A stretch of DNA of 64,000 nucleotides from Bacillus sp. SD075 (GTDB lineage Bacteria; Bacillota; Bacilli; Bacillales; DSM-1321), in the NCBI RefSeq assembly GCF_017355165.1, contig NZ_JADILK010000021.1, forward strand, positions 1-64,000, written 5' to 3'. The translations under genes and the position numbers were made by a program. The notes under the pieces are model-generated. The model saw only the letters and a list, made by a program, of their open reading frames with translations. It did not search any database and was not told the DNA's origin. This document shows, piece after piece, positions 17,446-27,367 of the stretch; positions within the stretch are counted from its first letter, which is position 1; each line of letters opens with the position of its first letter.

Positions 17446-19491
17446 ATGTCAACAGAATATAAAGAAAAAGAAATTATCACTAATTTTCCTTATGCGTTTC
17501 AAACCATTGAAAACACTTGGATTGTTTTAAAAGATGGAACTAGACTTTCAAGTCGTATCTGGTTGCCTGAAGTTAGGGAAGGGCAAAAAGTACCTGCCAT
17601 TTTGGAGTACATTCCTTACAGAAAAACAGACGGTACAAGGGCAAGAGATGAACCGATGCATGGTTATTTTGCCGGGCACGGTTATGCAGTTGTCAGAGTG
17701 GATATGAGAGGTTCGGGGGAATCAGATGGTCTGCTAAGAGATGAATACTTAAAGCAAGAACAAGATGATGCTCTGGAAGTGATTGATTGGATCTCAAAGC
17801 AAAATTGGTGTGATGGAAATATCGGTATGATGGGTAAATCATGGGGGGGCTTTAATTCCCTTCAAGTTGCAGCCAGAAGACCCAAAAATTTAAAAGCGAT
17901 TATAACACTCGGGTTTACCGATGACAGGTATAACAATGATATCCACTATAAAGGCGGATGCCTCTTAAATGATAATTTCTGGTGGGGGGCCATTATGCTA
18001 GCCTATCAGGTGCGTCCACTTGACCCTCATATAGTTGGGGATAGCTGGCGTGAAAAATGGCTGGAAAGATTAGAGGAAATGCCTTTATGGATGGCGCAAT
18101 GGATGGAGCACCAAACGAGAGATGCTTATTGGAGGCATGGATCAGTTTGTGAAAATTACGATGACATTGAAGTGCCAGTTCTAGCCATCGATGGTTGGGA
18201 AGATTCTTATACGAATACCGTATTAAGTTTAATGAAAGGGCTTTCGGTTCCTAGGAAGGGGATTATTGGACCTTGGGCACACGTATACCCTCATGATGGA
18301 GTTCCAGGACCAGCAATGGGCTTTTTGCAAGAAGCTGTTAAATGGTGGGACCATTGGCTAAAAGGAAAAGAGAACGATGCGATGGATGGACCAATGGTGA
18401 ATGTATGGCTGGAGGAAAGTATGCCTCCTTCTTCCATTAAACCAGTAAGTAAAGGAGAGTGGGTGGGACTCGATTCCTGGCCATCAAATGAAGTTCTAAC
18501 GCAAACTTATCAATTGACTCATGGTAAATTGCTAGAAGGAAGAGATGAAACAGAAGAGCGGGTGTTATTAAAAACACCTTTAAATCACGGCCTTTTATCA
18601 GGTGAATGGATGGGGGCCGGAGTACCGGGTGAAAGTCCGTCAGACCAACGATTGGATGATGGTATGGCGATGGTATTTGAAGGGGATGTCTTAGAAGGCC
18701 CATTAGAAATAGTTGGTTATCCAAGATTTGAAGTACAAATGACAAGTGACAGACCAAAGGCAATGCTCTTCGCACAACTATCAGATGTGGCACCAAATGG
18801 AGCCGTTACCCGTGTTTCTTACGGAGTAATGAATTTAACCCATTTAAATGGACATGATCAAGTAGACTTGTTAACCCCGGGTGAAAAGGTAAATGCATTT
18901 GTTAATTTAGACTGTTGCGGGCATAAATTTAAAGCCGGGCACCGGATACGTTTGTCTATTGCAACAACTTTTTGGCCAATGTTTTGGCCGATGCCTGAGG
19001 ATGCAACACTTACTCTGAATCTTGAAACCGCAAAGTTTTCATTACCAATCTTTAAAGGAAGCCGGGTATCTGGACCGAATATGAGTCCCCAAAGCGCCCC
19101 ATTAACTCCGACAACTATACTTTCGGAGGGAAGAGTCGATCGTTCCATTACATACGATATTTTAACGGAGACATGGACTTGCATAACCGATGGTGTTGGA
19201 GGGGTATTTGGTGAAGGGGTCTATCGCTTTGATGACATCGATGTTACTGTTGAACACAATTTGAGACGAGAGTTGACATTAAGTAATGCCAATCCTCTTT
19301 CCGCGAAATATACAATTTATCAAAAAATGAGGATTGGCCGTGAGGGTTGGTGGATTGACGCTGACATTACCGTTAAGCAAACTTCTGATGCAGAAAGCTT
19401 TATGATTGTTGGGGAAATGGATGTTAAAGAAAACGGCCGACCGGCATTTCATAAGAATTGGGATCAAAGGATTGAGCGTTTAGGACTTTAA
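17446..19491 (+). CDS. CocE/NonD family hydrolase (X-Pro dipeptidyl-peptidase S15 type)
   Basis: 681 residues. Alpha/beta-hydrolase of the family that contains cocaine esterase, glutaryl-7-ACA acylase and X-Pro dipeptidyl-peptidases. The triad is visible: nucleophile Ser132 in GKSWGG, Asp253 in DGWEDSY, His279 in GPWAHVYPHDG. The C-terminal half (about 370-560) is the jelly-roll domain with SDVAPNGAVTRVSYGVMN and FKAGHRIRLSIATTFWPMF. A further segment of about 120 residues follows the jelly roll. No signal peptide, so it is cytoplasmic. The start has AAGAGGAGGATG. A transporter gene follows 26 bases later, suggesting uptake and hydrolysis of one ester or amide substrate, whose identity is unknown. 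Confidence 0.9.
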   Translation: MSTEYKEKEIITNFPYAFQTIENTWIVLKDGTRLSSRIWLPEVREGQKVPAILEYIPYRKTDGTRARDEPMHGYFAGHGYAVVRVDMRGSGESDGLLRDEYLKQEQDDALEVIDWISKQNWCDGNIGMMGKSWGGFNSLQVAARRPKNLKAIITLGFTDDRYNNDIHYKGGCLLNDNFWWGAIMLAYQVRPLDPHIVGDSWREKWLERLEEMPLWMAQWMEHQTRDAYWRHGSVCENYDDIEVPVLAIDGWEDSYTNTVLSLMKGLSVPRKGIIGPWAHVYPHDGVPGPAMGFLQEAVKWWDHWLKGKENDAMDGPMVNVWLEESMPPSSIKPVSKGEWVGLDSWPSNEVLTQTYQLTHGKLLEGRDETEERVLLKTPLNHGLLSGEWMGAGVPGESPSDQRLDDGMAMVFEGDVLEGPLEIVGYPRFEVQMTSDRPKAMLFAQLSDVAPNGAVTRVSYGVMNLTHLNGHDQVDLLTPGEKVNAFVNLDCCGHKFKAGHRIRLSIATTFWPMFWPMPEDATLTLNLETAKFSLPIFKGSRVSGPNMSPQSAPLTPTTILSEGRVDRSITYDILTETWTCITDGVGGVFGEGVYRFDDIDVTVEHNLRRELTLSNANPLSAKYTIYQKMRIGREGWWIDADITVKQTSDAESFMIVGEMDVKENGRPAFHKNWDQRIERLGL

Positions 19492-19517
19492 AAAGCCAGG
19501 GATTGGAGAGAAAAGAG

Positions 19518-20810
19518 ATGAAAGGTAAACTAAGGGAAAATATACCTACTCTAGTCATTTTAATCATTGCAGGTGAAATGATTTATACATTGCCTTATTT
19601 TCGAAACTATTATTATGATGTATTCTTAAATGCCTTTCACTTAACCAATACACAAATGGGTACGCTTGGCAGTGCTTATGGAGTTTGCTGTTTGATTTCC
19701 TATATCTTTGGAGGGTATGTGGCAGATCGATGGAGAACGAAGCACTTGTTGTCCATATCCTTATTTGCGACAGGGATTCTAGGCTTTGCTTTACTATTGT
19801 ATCCCCCTTACCCTGTGTTGCTGCTAATCTATGCAGCTTGGGGTATAACATCCATCATGACCTTTTGGGTAGCGTTAATAAAAGCCGTCCGTTCGTTAGC
19901 ATCTGAAAATGAACAAGGAAAAGCATTCGGCTTTTTTGAAGGGGGACGCGGTGCTGCCAAAGTTATCGAATCTGCTTTGGTATTAGGACTCTTCGCCTTT
20001 TTAGCAAAGCAAATGAGTGACAGGCTGGCATTGTCCTCTGTGATTATTTTCTATTCCGTGATGTGTATTCTTTTAGGGATCATGATTATGTTACTTTATA
20101 AGGAACAAGATGGTAACAACAGTAGTGATGAAATAAAAGAAAAGGCAGATAAAAAATTTGATTGGGCAATACTTTTGAGGATTCTCAAAATGCCAACAAC
20201 CTGGTTGGCAGCCATTCTTATTTTAACGTCTTATGCGATGATTAATAGTTTCTATTATATTACGCCTTATGCAACGGCCGCCTTTGGTGCTTCAACAATA
20301 ATTGCCGCTGCTTTGGGTTACTTTTCACAATATTGTCGCCCAATCGGAAGTTTTGGCTCTGGCATTATCGGGGATCGAATTGGTATTTCGAATATGGTCA
20401 TAATTGGCTATTGTGTTCTGGCACTCGGTTTAGCTGCTCTCATCGTATTACCCGGAAAGCCTTCTTTCATCTTATTACTGTTAGTTTTTATAGCGATTAT
20501 TTATATATCAATGTATGCATTACAGGCAACGCACTTCGCTATTTTGGTGGAAGGAGACTATCCTGTCGAAACAACAGGAACAGTTGCCATGCCCTTGATG
20601 ATTATTGGGTATAGCGGAGAAATCTTTATGCCAATTGTTGCAGGTGCTTGTTTGGACCACTGGAGTGGTACAGACGGTTATAAGGTATTATTTACAATTT
20701 TATTAGGGTTGACGATTGTTGGGTTGATTACGGCTATAATTTGGCAAAGAGTAACGAAAGAAAAACGAAAAGAGATTTCGCTCCTGAAGAGAGAATTGAA
20801 AGCAAGTTAG
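19518..20810 (+). CDS. Major facilitator superfamily transporter
   Basis: About 430 residues with 12 hydrophobic spans split by a charged loop near residue 205 (SSDEIKEKADKKFDW). The first-half loop motif GYVADRWRTKHLL is the MFS loop 2-3 signature. The frame opens at TTG 19503, but the ATG at 19518 is the better start, with GGAGAG 7 bases upstream. It probably forms an operon with the CocE-type hydrolase and may import its substrate. The substrate cannot be told from sequence. Confidence 0.88.
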   Translation: MKGKLRENIPTLVILIIAGEMIYTLPYFRNYYYDVFLNAFHLTNTQMGTLGSAYGVCCLISYIFGGYVADRWRTKHLLSISLFATGILGFALLLYPPYPVLLLIYAAWGITSIMTFWVALIKAVRSLASENEQGKAFGFFEGGRGAAKVIESALVLGLFAFLAKQMSDRLALSSVIIFYSVMCILLGIMIMLLYKEQDGNNSSDEIKEKADKKFDWAILLRILKMPTTWLAAILILTSYAMINSFYYITPYATAAFGASTIIAAALGYFSQYCRPIGSFGSGIIGDRIGISNMVIIGYCVLALGLAALIVLPGKPSFILLLLVFIAIIYISMYALQATHFAILVEGDYPVETTGTVAMPLMIIGYSGEIFMPIVAGACLDHWSGTDGYKVLFTILLGLTIVGLITAIIWQRVTKEKRKEISLLKRELKAS

Positions 20811-21109
20811 CAAAGGCAAGAGGGTTCCCAAGTGATAGAATAATGAGGTTTTTTAAAGACCCACAAAAATGTAAAAAGGCTGGTGATAAACGTTTTGTTT
20901 TTTGCCAGCTTTCTATTTGTATACGTTTCTATTGTGGGCTAATGTTCTTTCGGCTTCCATGCCAGAGTTTGGTATAATTTAACCATAAGCACTTTATTGA
21001 TTAGCAGGCCCCTATAAAATATAGATAAGAATAGAGAAAGCTTTGTTTTATAGGGTTCAGTGATTGAAATGGACCTATATTTTTTTTGAAAGTGTGAGGG
21101 GAATAGAAA
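20811..21109. other. Intergenic region with long inverted repeat before the TetR gene
   Basis: Contains CCCTATAAAA (21010-21019) and TTTTATAGGG (21046-21055), perfect 10-base arms 26 bases apart and not followed by T. This may be an operator pair or a leader hairpin for the downstream regulator gene. Confidence 0.4.
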
Positions 21110-21793
21110 ATGAAAAACAAAGAAATACAAATGGGCCGCATGTGGAAATACTTTGTGGACGCAACAGCTGAAATTATCGAAGAAGAAGGTTTAGAGAATG
21201 TAACAATAAGAAAAGTTGCGGATAAAGCGGGCTATAATAGTGCAACCATTTATAACTATTTTTCTGAGGTCTCCCATTTGATTTTTTTCGCTTCCATGAA
21301 ATTCTTGAAATGCTACACAGATGAGGTAGCTGTTTATATTGAAAAAGGAAAAGATCCAATTGAAAAGTACTTATTAGCATGGGAATGTTTTTGTAATCAC
21401 TCTTTTCAGCAACCACAAATTTTCCATGCGGTTTTTATTATGGACCTAGCTGATCAACCGGAAAAGCTGCTTGAAGACTATTATAAAATATATCCTTCTG
21501 ATTTGATTAACATTCCTGAAGAATTAAAGATTATCCTATTCGAACGTAATGTGTCAAAAAGAGGGCGATCCTTTTTAGAAATTGCACTAAAAGAGGGCTA
21601 CATTAAAGAGGAAAACGTTGATGCAATTAATGAATTAACCATTTTAGTATGGCAGGGAATGTTTACTAATATTTTAAATAATCGCAAAAGCTACGATTTT
21701 CAAACGGCTGCAAAAATCACCATGAACTATATAACAGAGATTGTACACAACGCAAATCTGTTTCATAAAAGGGATCATGCAAATCAGCAGTAG
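21110..21793 (+). CDS. TetR/AcrR family transcriptional regulator
   Basis: 227 residues. The N-terminal 60 residues form the TetR DNA-binding domain: IEEEGLENVTIRKVADKAGY followed by ATIYNYFSEVSHLIFFA. The remaining helical part is the ligand and dimer domain with no recognised subfamily. GTGAGGGGA lies before the ATG. It follows the CocE and MFS genes on the same strand after 300 bases, so local control of them is plausible. Confidence 0.88.
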   Translation: MKNKEIQMGRMWKYFVDATAEIIEEEGLENVTIRKVADKAGYNSATIYNYFSEVSHLIFFASMKFLKCYTDEVAVYIEKGKDPIEKYLLAWECFCNHSFQQPQIFHAVFIMDLADQPEKLLEDYYKIYPSDLINIPEELKIILFERNVSKRGRSFLEIALKEGYIKEENVDAINELTILVWQGMFTNILNNRKSYDFQTAAKITMNYITEIVHNANLFHKRDHANQQ

Positions 21794-22311
21794 CATTATC
21801 TTACCATCCTTTTGACACTTACAATTTTACTATATATTTGTTTTCGCAGCGACATCGAAAAAGCCCTCCTCTATTTACTCGAGAAGGCTCGGGATAAGAA
21901 TATTCATTTTGTTATTTCTGTTATTACCTATTATTTTTTTGTTTACCTTCCTCAATCTTCCTATGCAAAGGCACGGGGCTGCTAAGAGCGCATTTCTTGA
22001 ATAACTTAGGTCGATTAACCGGGGTCATACCTATTGAATATTAGCCATCCGCGAATGGAATAAAACCTCAGTTAAAAATGACGTTAGAAAACAGTTCAAG
22101 TACATAATGCTTTGTTCAAGATTTAGAGATTACTTGCAAGCTGTTCGGATTTTTGCATCCAAAACCCATTTTTTTATAATTTTCATAATTATGATGAATT
22201 GCATATAATGAGATTATGCAAGGGTATACATAAATTTAAAATAAATACGAAATGAAAGAATGGTTATCATTCTATTCTATAAGCAATTAATCTATTAAAG
22301 GTGAAATGATT
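21794..22311. other. Intergenic stretch, hairpin and possible promoter
   Basis: A hairpin near 21868-21896 (AAGCCCTCCTC and GAGAAGGCT) has its T tail on the minus strand although no minus-strand gene is left there. TATAAT at about 22204-22209 may be the -10 box for the sensor kinase gene. Nothing else was recognised. Confidence 0.4.
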
Positions 22312-23651
22312 ATGATAGCTAATTTTATGAAGTCTTGGACAATATGGATGAAAATCGGAGTGATTTTATTCGGGGTATTCTTACTATCGTGGTTGGGTCC
22401 TGACGAAATTGGTCTTACTGATTTGCTTATTTCATTAAGAGAAGGTGAAGAAACAGGAAATAAGTTAATGCTTGCCGTTTTTTTGTTAATTTCTTTAAAT
22501 ACAGTTTTAGCTTTGTTTCATTATATTGGTGCATTGCTGTTGGGAGACGAAATCGGTGATCGTTTAAACCGTCCATGGTTAAAAATTATCATTCCTCTTA
22601 TTGTTATTCCTCTCGACTATATCGTGATAAATGCTTATTATTCTTTAACCTACTCATTTAGTGCATATGGATTGTTATTGTTGTTAGCCATCTTATTATT
22701 GCAAGCCTTTGAAAAGGATAGGCTAAAGCCAATTATTAAAACGATTATTTGTTCTCAATTAATCTTTGGGATTGAATGGCTGAATGAGATTCCTTCTTTA
22801 TCTAAATATGGATTTGGCCAAGGGTCGATTTCAAAGGAATTAAAAGATTTAGCGGTTCAAATTGGATTTGAGCAATCATTAACATTCTACAGTTTAACTT
22901 TGTGTTTAATTTTTGTTATTAATGCTGTTATTTTAGCTGTGTATTTTTCATTAGCTGAACAAAAATGGCGGATAAAGCAAGAGCTTCATTATGCGCAGTT
23001 AGAAGCAATGCAGTCAAGATCAGGACGAGAAGCACTATATCTGGTCCATGATTTAAAAACACCTCTCACAGCAATTGAGGGGCTAAATTCTTTAATTAGT
23101 TTGAAAGTGGACGATTCTAAAATTAAAGAATATTGTCAAAAGGTTTCATCATCGATCATTCCGTTAGCGACATGATTTCCGAGATTTTATATGATGATAA
23201 AAAACATTGGTGCCGTATAAAAGATTTAGTTGAATACGTCGAAGCAAGCAGACTGAGCGGGACAAATCTTAATCTGAAGGTAGAGTTTCAAACAGATCCT
23301 GAAATTAAAATTCTAATTAATAAAATCCGGATGACGAGGGCACTAGTGAATTTAATTGACAATGCTTACGATGCAGTGAATGGAATAGAGGATGGCAAGA
23401 TTTTGCTTAAGGTGAAAACCTATGAAAATGAACTTTGGTTGGGCGTATCAGATAATGGGAAAGGGATTTCACCTAAAGAGCAGCTGAAAATATGGAAAGC
23501 TGGGTTTAGTACGAAATCGCATCCAGGGATGGGGTTAGCTTTCGTACGACAAGTTGCTAAAGGACATGGTGCATCTTTAGAAATTGACAGCAAGCTTGGG
23601 CACGGGACAATAATTTGGATTAAACTAGCTGAGAGGAGTGTGTCAAGATGA
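22312..23651 (+). pseudogene. Sensor histidine kinase, broken by one frameshift
   Basis: Six or seven N-terminal membrane spans (about 1-225) precede a kinase core with H-box YLVHDLKTPLTAIEG, N-box NLIDNAYDA, and G boxes SDNGKGIS and STKSHPGMGLAFVRQVAKG. The two parts are in different frames: the first stops at 23173 and the second is open across 23133-23651. Inserting one base near 23156 (TCGATCATTCC) restores an uninterrupted product through DHSVSDMISEILYDD-like sequence. AAAGGTG stands 8 bases before the ATG at 22312. Together with the two shifts in the regulator gene this is either real decay or poor local sequence. Confidence 0.8.
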
Positions 23652-24334
23652 ACATTTTAGTCATTGATGATGATGCATCAATTCAATATATGCTAAAAGA
23701 AATTTGTGAATTTGCCGGCTGGAATGTAGATACGGCTAACAACGGAAATGAAGGGTGAAATGTGTTTGCAGAAAAAGGAGCAGATGTTGTTTTAGTTGAT
23801 TATCATATGCCGGAAATGGACGGAATAAAAACAGTGGGTGAGCTTCGTAAACTTAATGCCGATGTTCCGATTCTTGTATTAACAGTCGATGAACGACAGG
23901 AAATTGCTGATCGTTTTCTTGAAGCAGGCGCAACGGATTTTGCGTTAAAGCCTGTAAAAGCGCCTGATTTGATTTCAAGAATTCAACTGCATGCTCGCCT
24001 TGCAAAATTAACTCAATCAGCTCCGCAGCAAAAGTCCAGTGAAGAAAAGGCTGTATTTGTAACAAAGGGAATTAGTAAGAAAACACTTTGTCATGTTAGT
24101 GGTTTTCTGAATTCTAATCGTGAACCTTTTTCTGTTGATACAATTTCTAAAGAAGTTGGTTTGGCTTATCCGACCGTCTATCGCTATATTATGCATTTAC
24201 TTGATGAAGGAAAAGTGGAAACTATTGTGAGTTATCAAAAAATAGGAAGACCGAAAAATTTATATCAATGGATCGTTGCCAAAGAAACTGCCTTAAAACA
24301 AGGCAGTTTTTTTGGCAAGCTCCGCGGTAGCTAA
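23648..24334 (+). pseudogene. Response regulator with CitT/DcuR-like HTH, two frameshifts
   Basis: Begins ATGAACATTTTAGTCATTGATG (acidic pocket VIDDDAS). An extra A in GAAAATTT (about 23699-23703) breaks the frame, and a missing G near 23754-23756 (GGGTGAATG) returns it, so the middle reads in another frame with a TGA at 23757. After that the receiver continues with phospho-acceptor DYHMPEMDG, LTVDE and LKPVKAPD, followed by a helix-turn-helix of the CitB/DcuR type (VSGFLNSN, TISKEVGLAYPTVYRYIMHL). The ATG overlaps the kinase stop. Downstream is the tail of a POT peptide transporter, its probable target. Confidence 0.8.
24285..24313 (+). terminator. Perfect terminator at the response regulator 3' end
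   Basis: AAACTGCCTT and AAGGCAGTTT with a 5-base loop, running into a T7 tract. It overlaps the last codons of the regulator frame, which suggests that the natural stop codon was lost or lies upstream. Confidence 0.8.
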
Positions 24335-24473
24335 TATGGTAGCCGGCCAATTAGCTGCATATACGCAGTCTTTAGGTTACCTGGAAATCTTCAGTGTAAT
24401 TGGTTTTGTAACAATTGGCTTAGGTATTGTGTTATTGCTTCTTTCGAAGCCAGTAGCAAAGCTGATGAAATAA
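24309..24473 (+). pseudogene. POT/PTR family di-/tripeptide transporter, C-terminal fragment
   Basis: About 54 codons in one frame: FLASSAVANMVAGQLAAYTQ, then two short hydrophobic stretches (FSVIGFVTIGLGIVLLLLS) and the ending KPVAKLMK before TAA. This matches the last transmembrane helices of DtpT-type oligopeptide transporters. Everything upstream (about 440 residues) is missing, and the fragment begins directly in the T tract of the preceding terminator, marking a deletion junction near 24310. Confidence 0.75.
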
Positions 24474-24483
24474 TGAAAAAATG

Positions 24484-24532
24484 AGCTGACCCAAAAGGCA
24501 TATAATGTGCCCTTTGGGCCGAGCTTTTTTTA
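24484..24532 (+). terminator. Intrinsic terminator after the transporter remnant
   Basis: AGCTGACCCAAAAGGCA pairs imperfectly with TGCCCTTTGGGCCGAGCT, with a T7 tail. It is the original terminator of the peptide-transporter gene. Confidence 0.75.
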
Positions 24533-24811
24533 GTGTGAAAAAATAATAGAATCGGTCCAAACTGGTGTAAAGGAACGATTCTCTGAAGTTTTATTTCTTT
24601 TTGCTTAATCCTATTGTGTTTCAGCATTTTCACGAGTCTTTCTTCAATTTGAATGGTATGGAATGCTAATGTAAGTAAACAAATCAGAAGAAAGGAAAAG
24701 GAAATCTTATCGCTATCCCTAACGACTTCTGGATAGGCTATACTTATCTAGACAGAAAATATAAGGTCAGGTAGACTACAGATACAACTAGTTATAGAAA
24801 AGAGGTCCGAT
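24533..24811. other. Short noncoding stretch before the MerR/DUF3967 gene
   Basis: No gene seen; it must hold the promoter of the next gene, which I could not place securely. Confidence 0.4.
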
Positions 24812-25519
24812 ATGCGACGCGATATACAACTGAATGAACGAGCTTTCTCTTCCAAGGAAGTGGCAGAAGAAGTGGGGATTGCAACTCCCACTGTTCGAAA
24901 ATATGGTCAAATCTTAGAGCGGAATGGATATGAGTTTTTGAAAGATGGAGATCGACGTATCTTTGTTAAATCTGACATCGGAGCGCTTATAGCGCTACGC
25001 GATACGGACAAGCCCCTAGACGATACAGCTAAAGACCTTGTATATCAACAAAAAGAAAGATTAGAAGGATCCAATGAAACACAGATAGCGATACCCGATA
25101 CATATGAAAATTCACCCCACGACCCCAATCAATTAAACGAGGTCTTAATGTTTTTAGTCAATGAACTCGCAGCCACACGTGAAATGAATGTCCAACTGAC
25201 AAACGATATGTCACAGCTTAAAACAAAGGTTTCCCGGCTCCAGCAAGATCATCATGTTATAAGTTCTAGTATTGGAAATTCAGCGCAAAGAACTAATTCT
25301 AAAATTGAACAATTAACAGAACAACAAAATACCCATTATGAAACATTGCTGGAACAAGAAAAACAAAAAAGTGAACTCTTACAAAAAGAAATACAAAATA
25401 TGCGGGACGAACAGAAAAAAGAATGGAGTTCACAAAATGAATTTAATAAACGTTTAGAAGAGACTATACAAAAACGTTCCGAAAAATGGCGGGCGCTTTT
25501 CTCCATATTCAGAAAATAA
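24812..25519 (+). CDS. MerR-type HTH protein with coiled coil and DUF3967 tail
   Basis: 235 residues. Residues 9-60 form a MerR-like winged helix (FSSKEVAEEVGIATPTVRKY, NGYEFLKDGDRRIF). A linker follows, then a long coiled coil (about 105-225) with MSQLKTKVSRLQQDHH and LLEQEKQKSELLQKEIQNM, and a basic end KRSEKWRALFSIFRK typical of DUF3967. Such proteins are common on Bacillus plasmids and prophages; the HTH plus coiled-coil layout is like RacA, a chromosome-anchoring protein. Function is unknown. AGAGGT stands 5 bases before the ATG. Two decayed copies follow in tandem. Confidence 0.85.
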   Translation: MRRDIQLNERAFSSKEVAEEVGIATPTVRKYGQILERNGYEFLKDGDRRIFVKSDIGALIALRDTDKPLDDTAKDLVYQQKERLEGSNETQIAIPDTYENSPHDPNQLNEVLMFLVNELAATREMNVQLTNDMSQLKTKVSRLQQDHHVISSSIGNSAQRTNSKIEQLTEQQNTHYETLLEQEKQKSELLQKEIQNMRDEQKKEWSSQNEFNKRLEETIQKRSEKWRALFSIFRK

Positions 25520-25934
25520 GGTGACGGTAAAGGTTTTTTGCCTAGCTGTGTATTGATTTGTGGAAGCAAATTATTGATGAAGAACATTTGATAAATATTT
25601 TTTAAATAAATAATGATGGATGAAAGCATTGAGATGCGAATCCACAAAATTTTAAAAAATCAGTGACATATATGATTCGCTAGCTGAAAAACAGAATTAA
25701 TAAAGAATTTTACAACTTTACAGGATTTGGCACCTGTTATGTAAATGCTCGGCAATACCAATGTAGCGGACGTTCTACCAAAGGCTCAATTGAAATTCAT
25801 TGGGGATTTGTTTAAGCGATATGCATCTAAAACAAAATACACAATTTGAAGCAAGCTAAAAAGGCATGTTTGATCGGAGGTTGAAAACTTGCATTCAAAA
25901 ACAGGAGTCATCCTTACTAGAGGTGCTCCAGACA
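25520..25934. other. Noncoding stretch between intact and decayed DUF3967 copies
   Basis: AT-rich, no gene recognised. Confidence 0.4.
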
Positions 25935-26465
25935 GGGATAGATCGGCTCTTTTTTTGTGTGTTTCGTATCGCTGGGCGATATAACTTGTAAATAAATTCG
26001 AACCTTTAGGTTTAATAGAAAAGCGGCGTTTGATATGCAAACATGATATACATCCGAATGAATGAGTATTCTTTGCTATGGAAGTGGAAGAAGAAGAGGG
26101 GATGCACATCCACTGTTCAAAAGTATGGTCAAAACTTAGAACGAAACGGATATGAGGTTTTAAGATGGTGGTTGCCTTTATTCAATCTGGCATCGAAGCG
26201 CACATAGCGTTACGCGATACGGACAAGTCCCTAGAGGGTAAGCTAAAGACCTGTGTATCTACAAAAGATAGATTAGAAGGAACCAATGAAACAGAGATAG
26301 CGATACCCAATATATATGACAACTTAACTCATAATTCCAAACAAATAAATGAGTTTTTAATTGTTTTAACCAATGAACTCACAGCTACGCTTGAAATGAA
26401 ATTCCACTGACATACGTATGTCTCAGCTTAAACCAACGGTTTCCCAGCTCCAGCAAGATCTATGT
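25935..26465 (+). pseudogene. Decayed second copy of the MerR/DUF3967 gene
   Basis: DNA similarity to 24812-25270 is plain: AAAAGTATGGTCAAAACTTAG, then the segment around TTACGCGATACGGACAAG, then AGATTAGAAGGAACCAATGAA, and CGGTTTCCCAGCTCCAGCAAG. Several frameshifts and an early stop destroy the frame; the piece 26165-26410 is the longest open part. The coiled-coil 3' half is missing. Its upstream TTTCGTATCGCTGGGCGAT leader is shared with the third copy. Confidence 0.8.
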
Positions 26466-26489
26466 CCTCAATAGTGTTCTCAAGAAAGG

Positions 26490-27035
26490 GGCCTATCTGT
26501 TCTTTTTTGTGTTTCGTATCGCTGGGCGATATAACATGAAAATAAATCCAAGGAACCTTCATCTTTAATAGAAAGGAAGGTCCGATATGTGACAGGATAT
26601 ACATCCTCTTCCAAGGAAGTGGCAAAGAAGTGAAGAGGCAAAACCAATGTTCGAAAGTATGTTAAAAACTTAGAGTGAAACGGGAAATTATTGTTAAAAT
26701 ATGTAAATGTAAACACCTTCGTTCAATCCGGCATCGAAACGCTTAAAGTGTTACGCGATACGGGGCAGCCCCTAAACGATATAGCTAAAGACCTTTGTAT
26801 CTACAAAAAGATAGATTAGAAGGAACCAATGAAACGAAGATAGCGATACCCGATACATATGACAATTTAACCCATGTTCTCATTCGATTAAAAGAGAGCT
26901 TAATCTTTTAACCAATGAACTCACTGCTACACGTGAAATGAACATCTAGCTGACAAACGATATGTCACAGCTTAAAACTGAACAACAAAAAACCATTACG
27001 AAGCATTACTTCAATAAGAAAAAGGATTCATTACC
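26490..27035 (+). pseudogene. Decayed third copy of the MerR/DUF3967 gene
   Basis: Starts with the same leader as copy 2 (TTTCGTATCGCTGGGCGAT), then a ruined start (ATGTGACAGG), fragments of the HTH region, TTACGCGATACGGGGCAGCC, AGATTAGAAGGAACCAATGAA, ATACCCGATACATATGACAA and a shortened coiled-coil part. Many small indels and stops are seen. With the intact gene it forms a tandem array of three. Confidence 0.8.
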
Positions 27036-27291
27036 TTTATTTTAGTCTCCTTTACGATATTCAGGCGTTAATTTCTGTTAATAACTATTTAAACCTAAGG
27101 CAATCAAATCAAAAGTAGAAATTCCGTTGTTCCAACTATTCGCAATCACTATTTTCAAATTTCAACAATTTCCCGAGAAATATCTACAAATTCTGAGTAG
27201 ATATCGACAAAATTAGAAGGTTCTAAAAGATGTAGTAAAACATTGGTGAAAATTATAACCAATTGAGCTGGTTTTTTCTGCTCCTTTGAAT

Positions 27292-27347
27292 TACAAACAA
27301 CAAAGCAGTGATCTCAATTTTCGGGATGCACTGCTTTGTTGTTTGTA
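27292..27347. repeat. Perfect 19-bp inverted repeat with 18-base loop
   Basis: TACAAACAACAAAGCAGTG (27292-27310) is exactly complementary to 27329-27347. Neither side is followed by a T tract, so a standard terminator is uncertain, although the arm itself is T-rich on plus. It may be a terminator of the lost genes around it. Confidence 0.8.
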
Positions 27348-27367
27348 GATATTCTATGCATTCATAA

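Noticed and set aside
18437-18796. 119-codon minus-strand open frame
   Set aside because: Antisense to the CocE hydrolase, no supporting signals.
25336-25647. 103-codon minus-strand open frame
   Set aside because: Antisense to the coiled-coil end of the DUF3967 gene; Cys/Ser/Phe-rich shadow.
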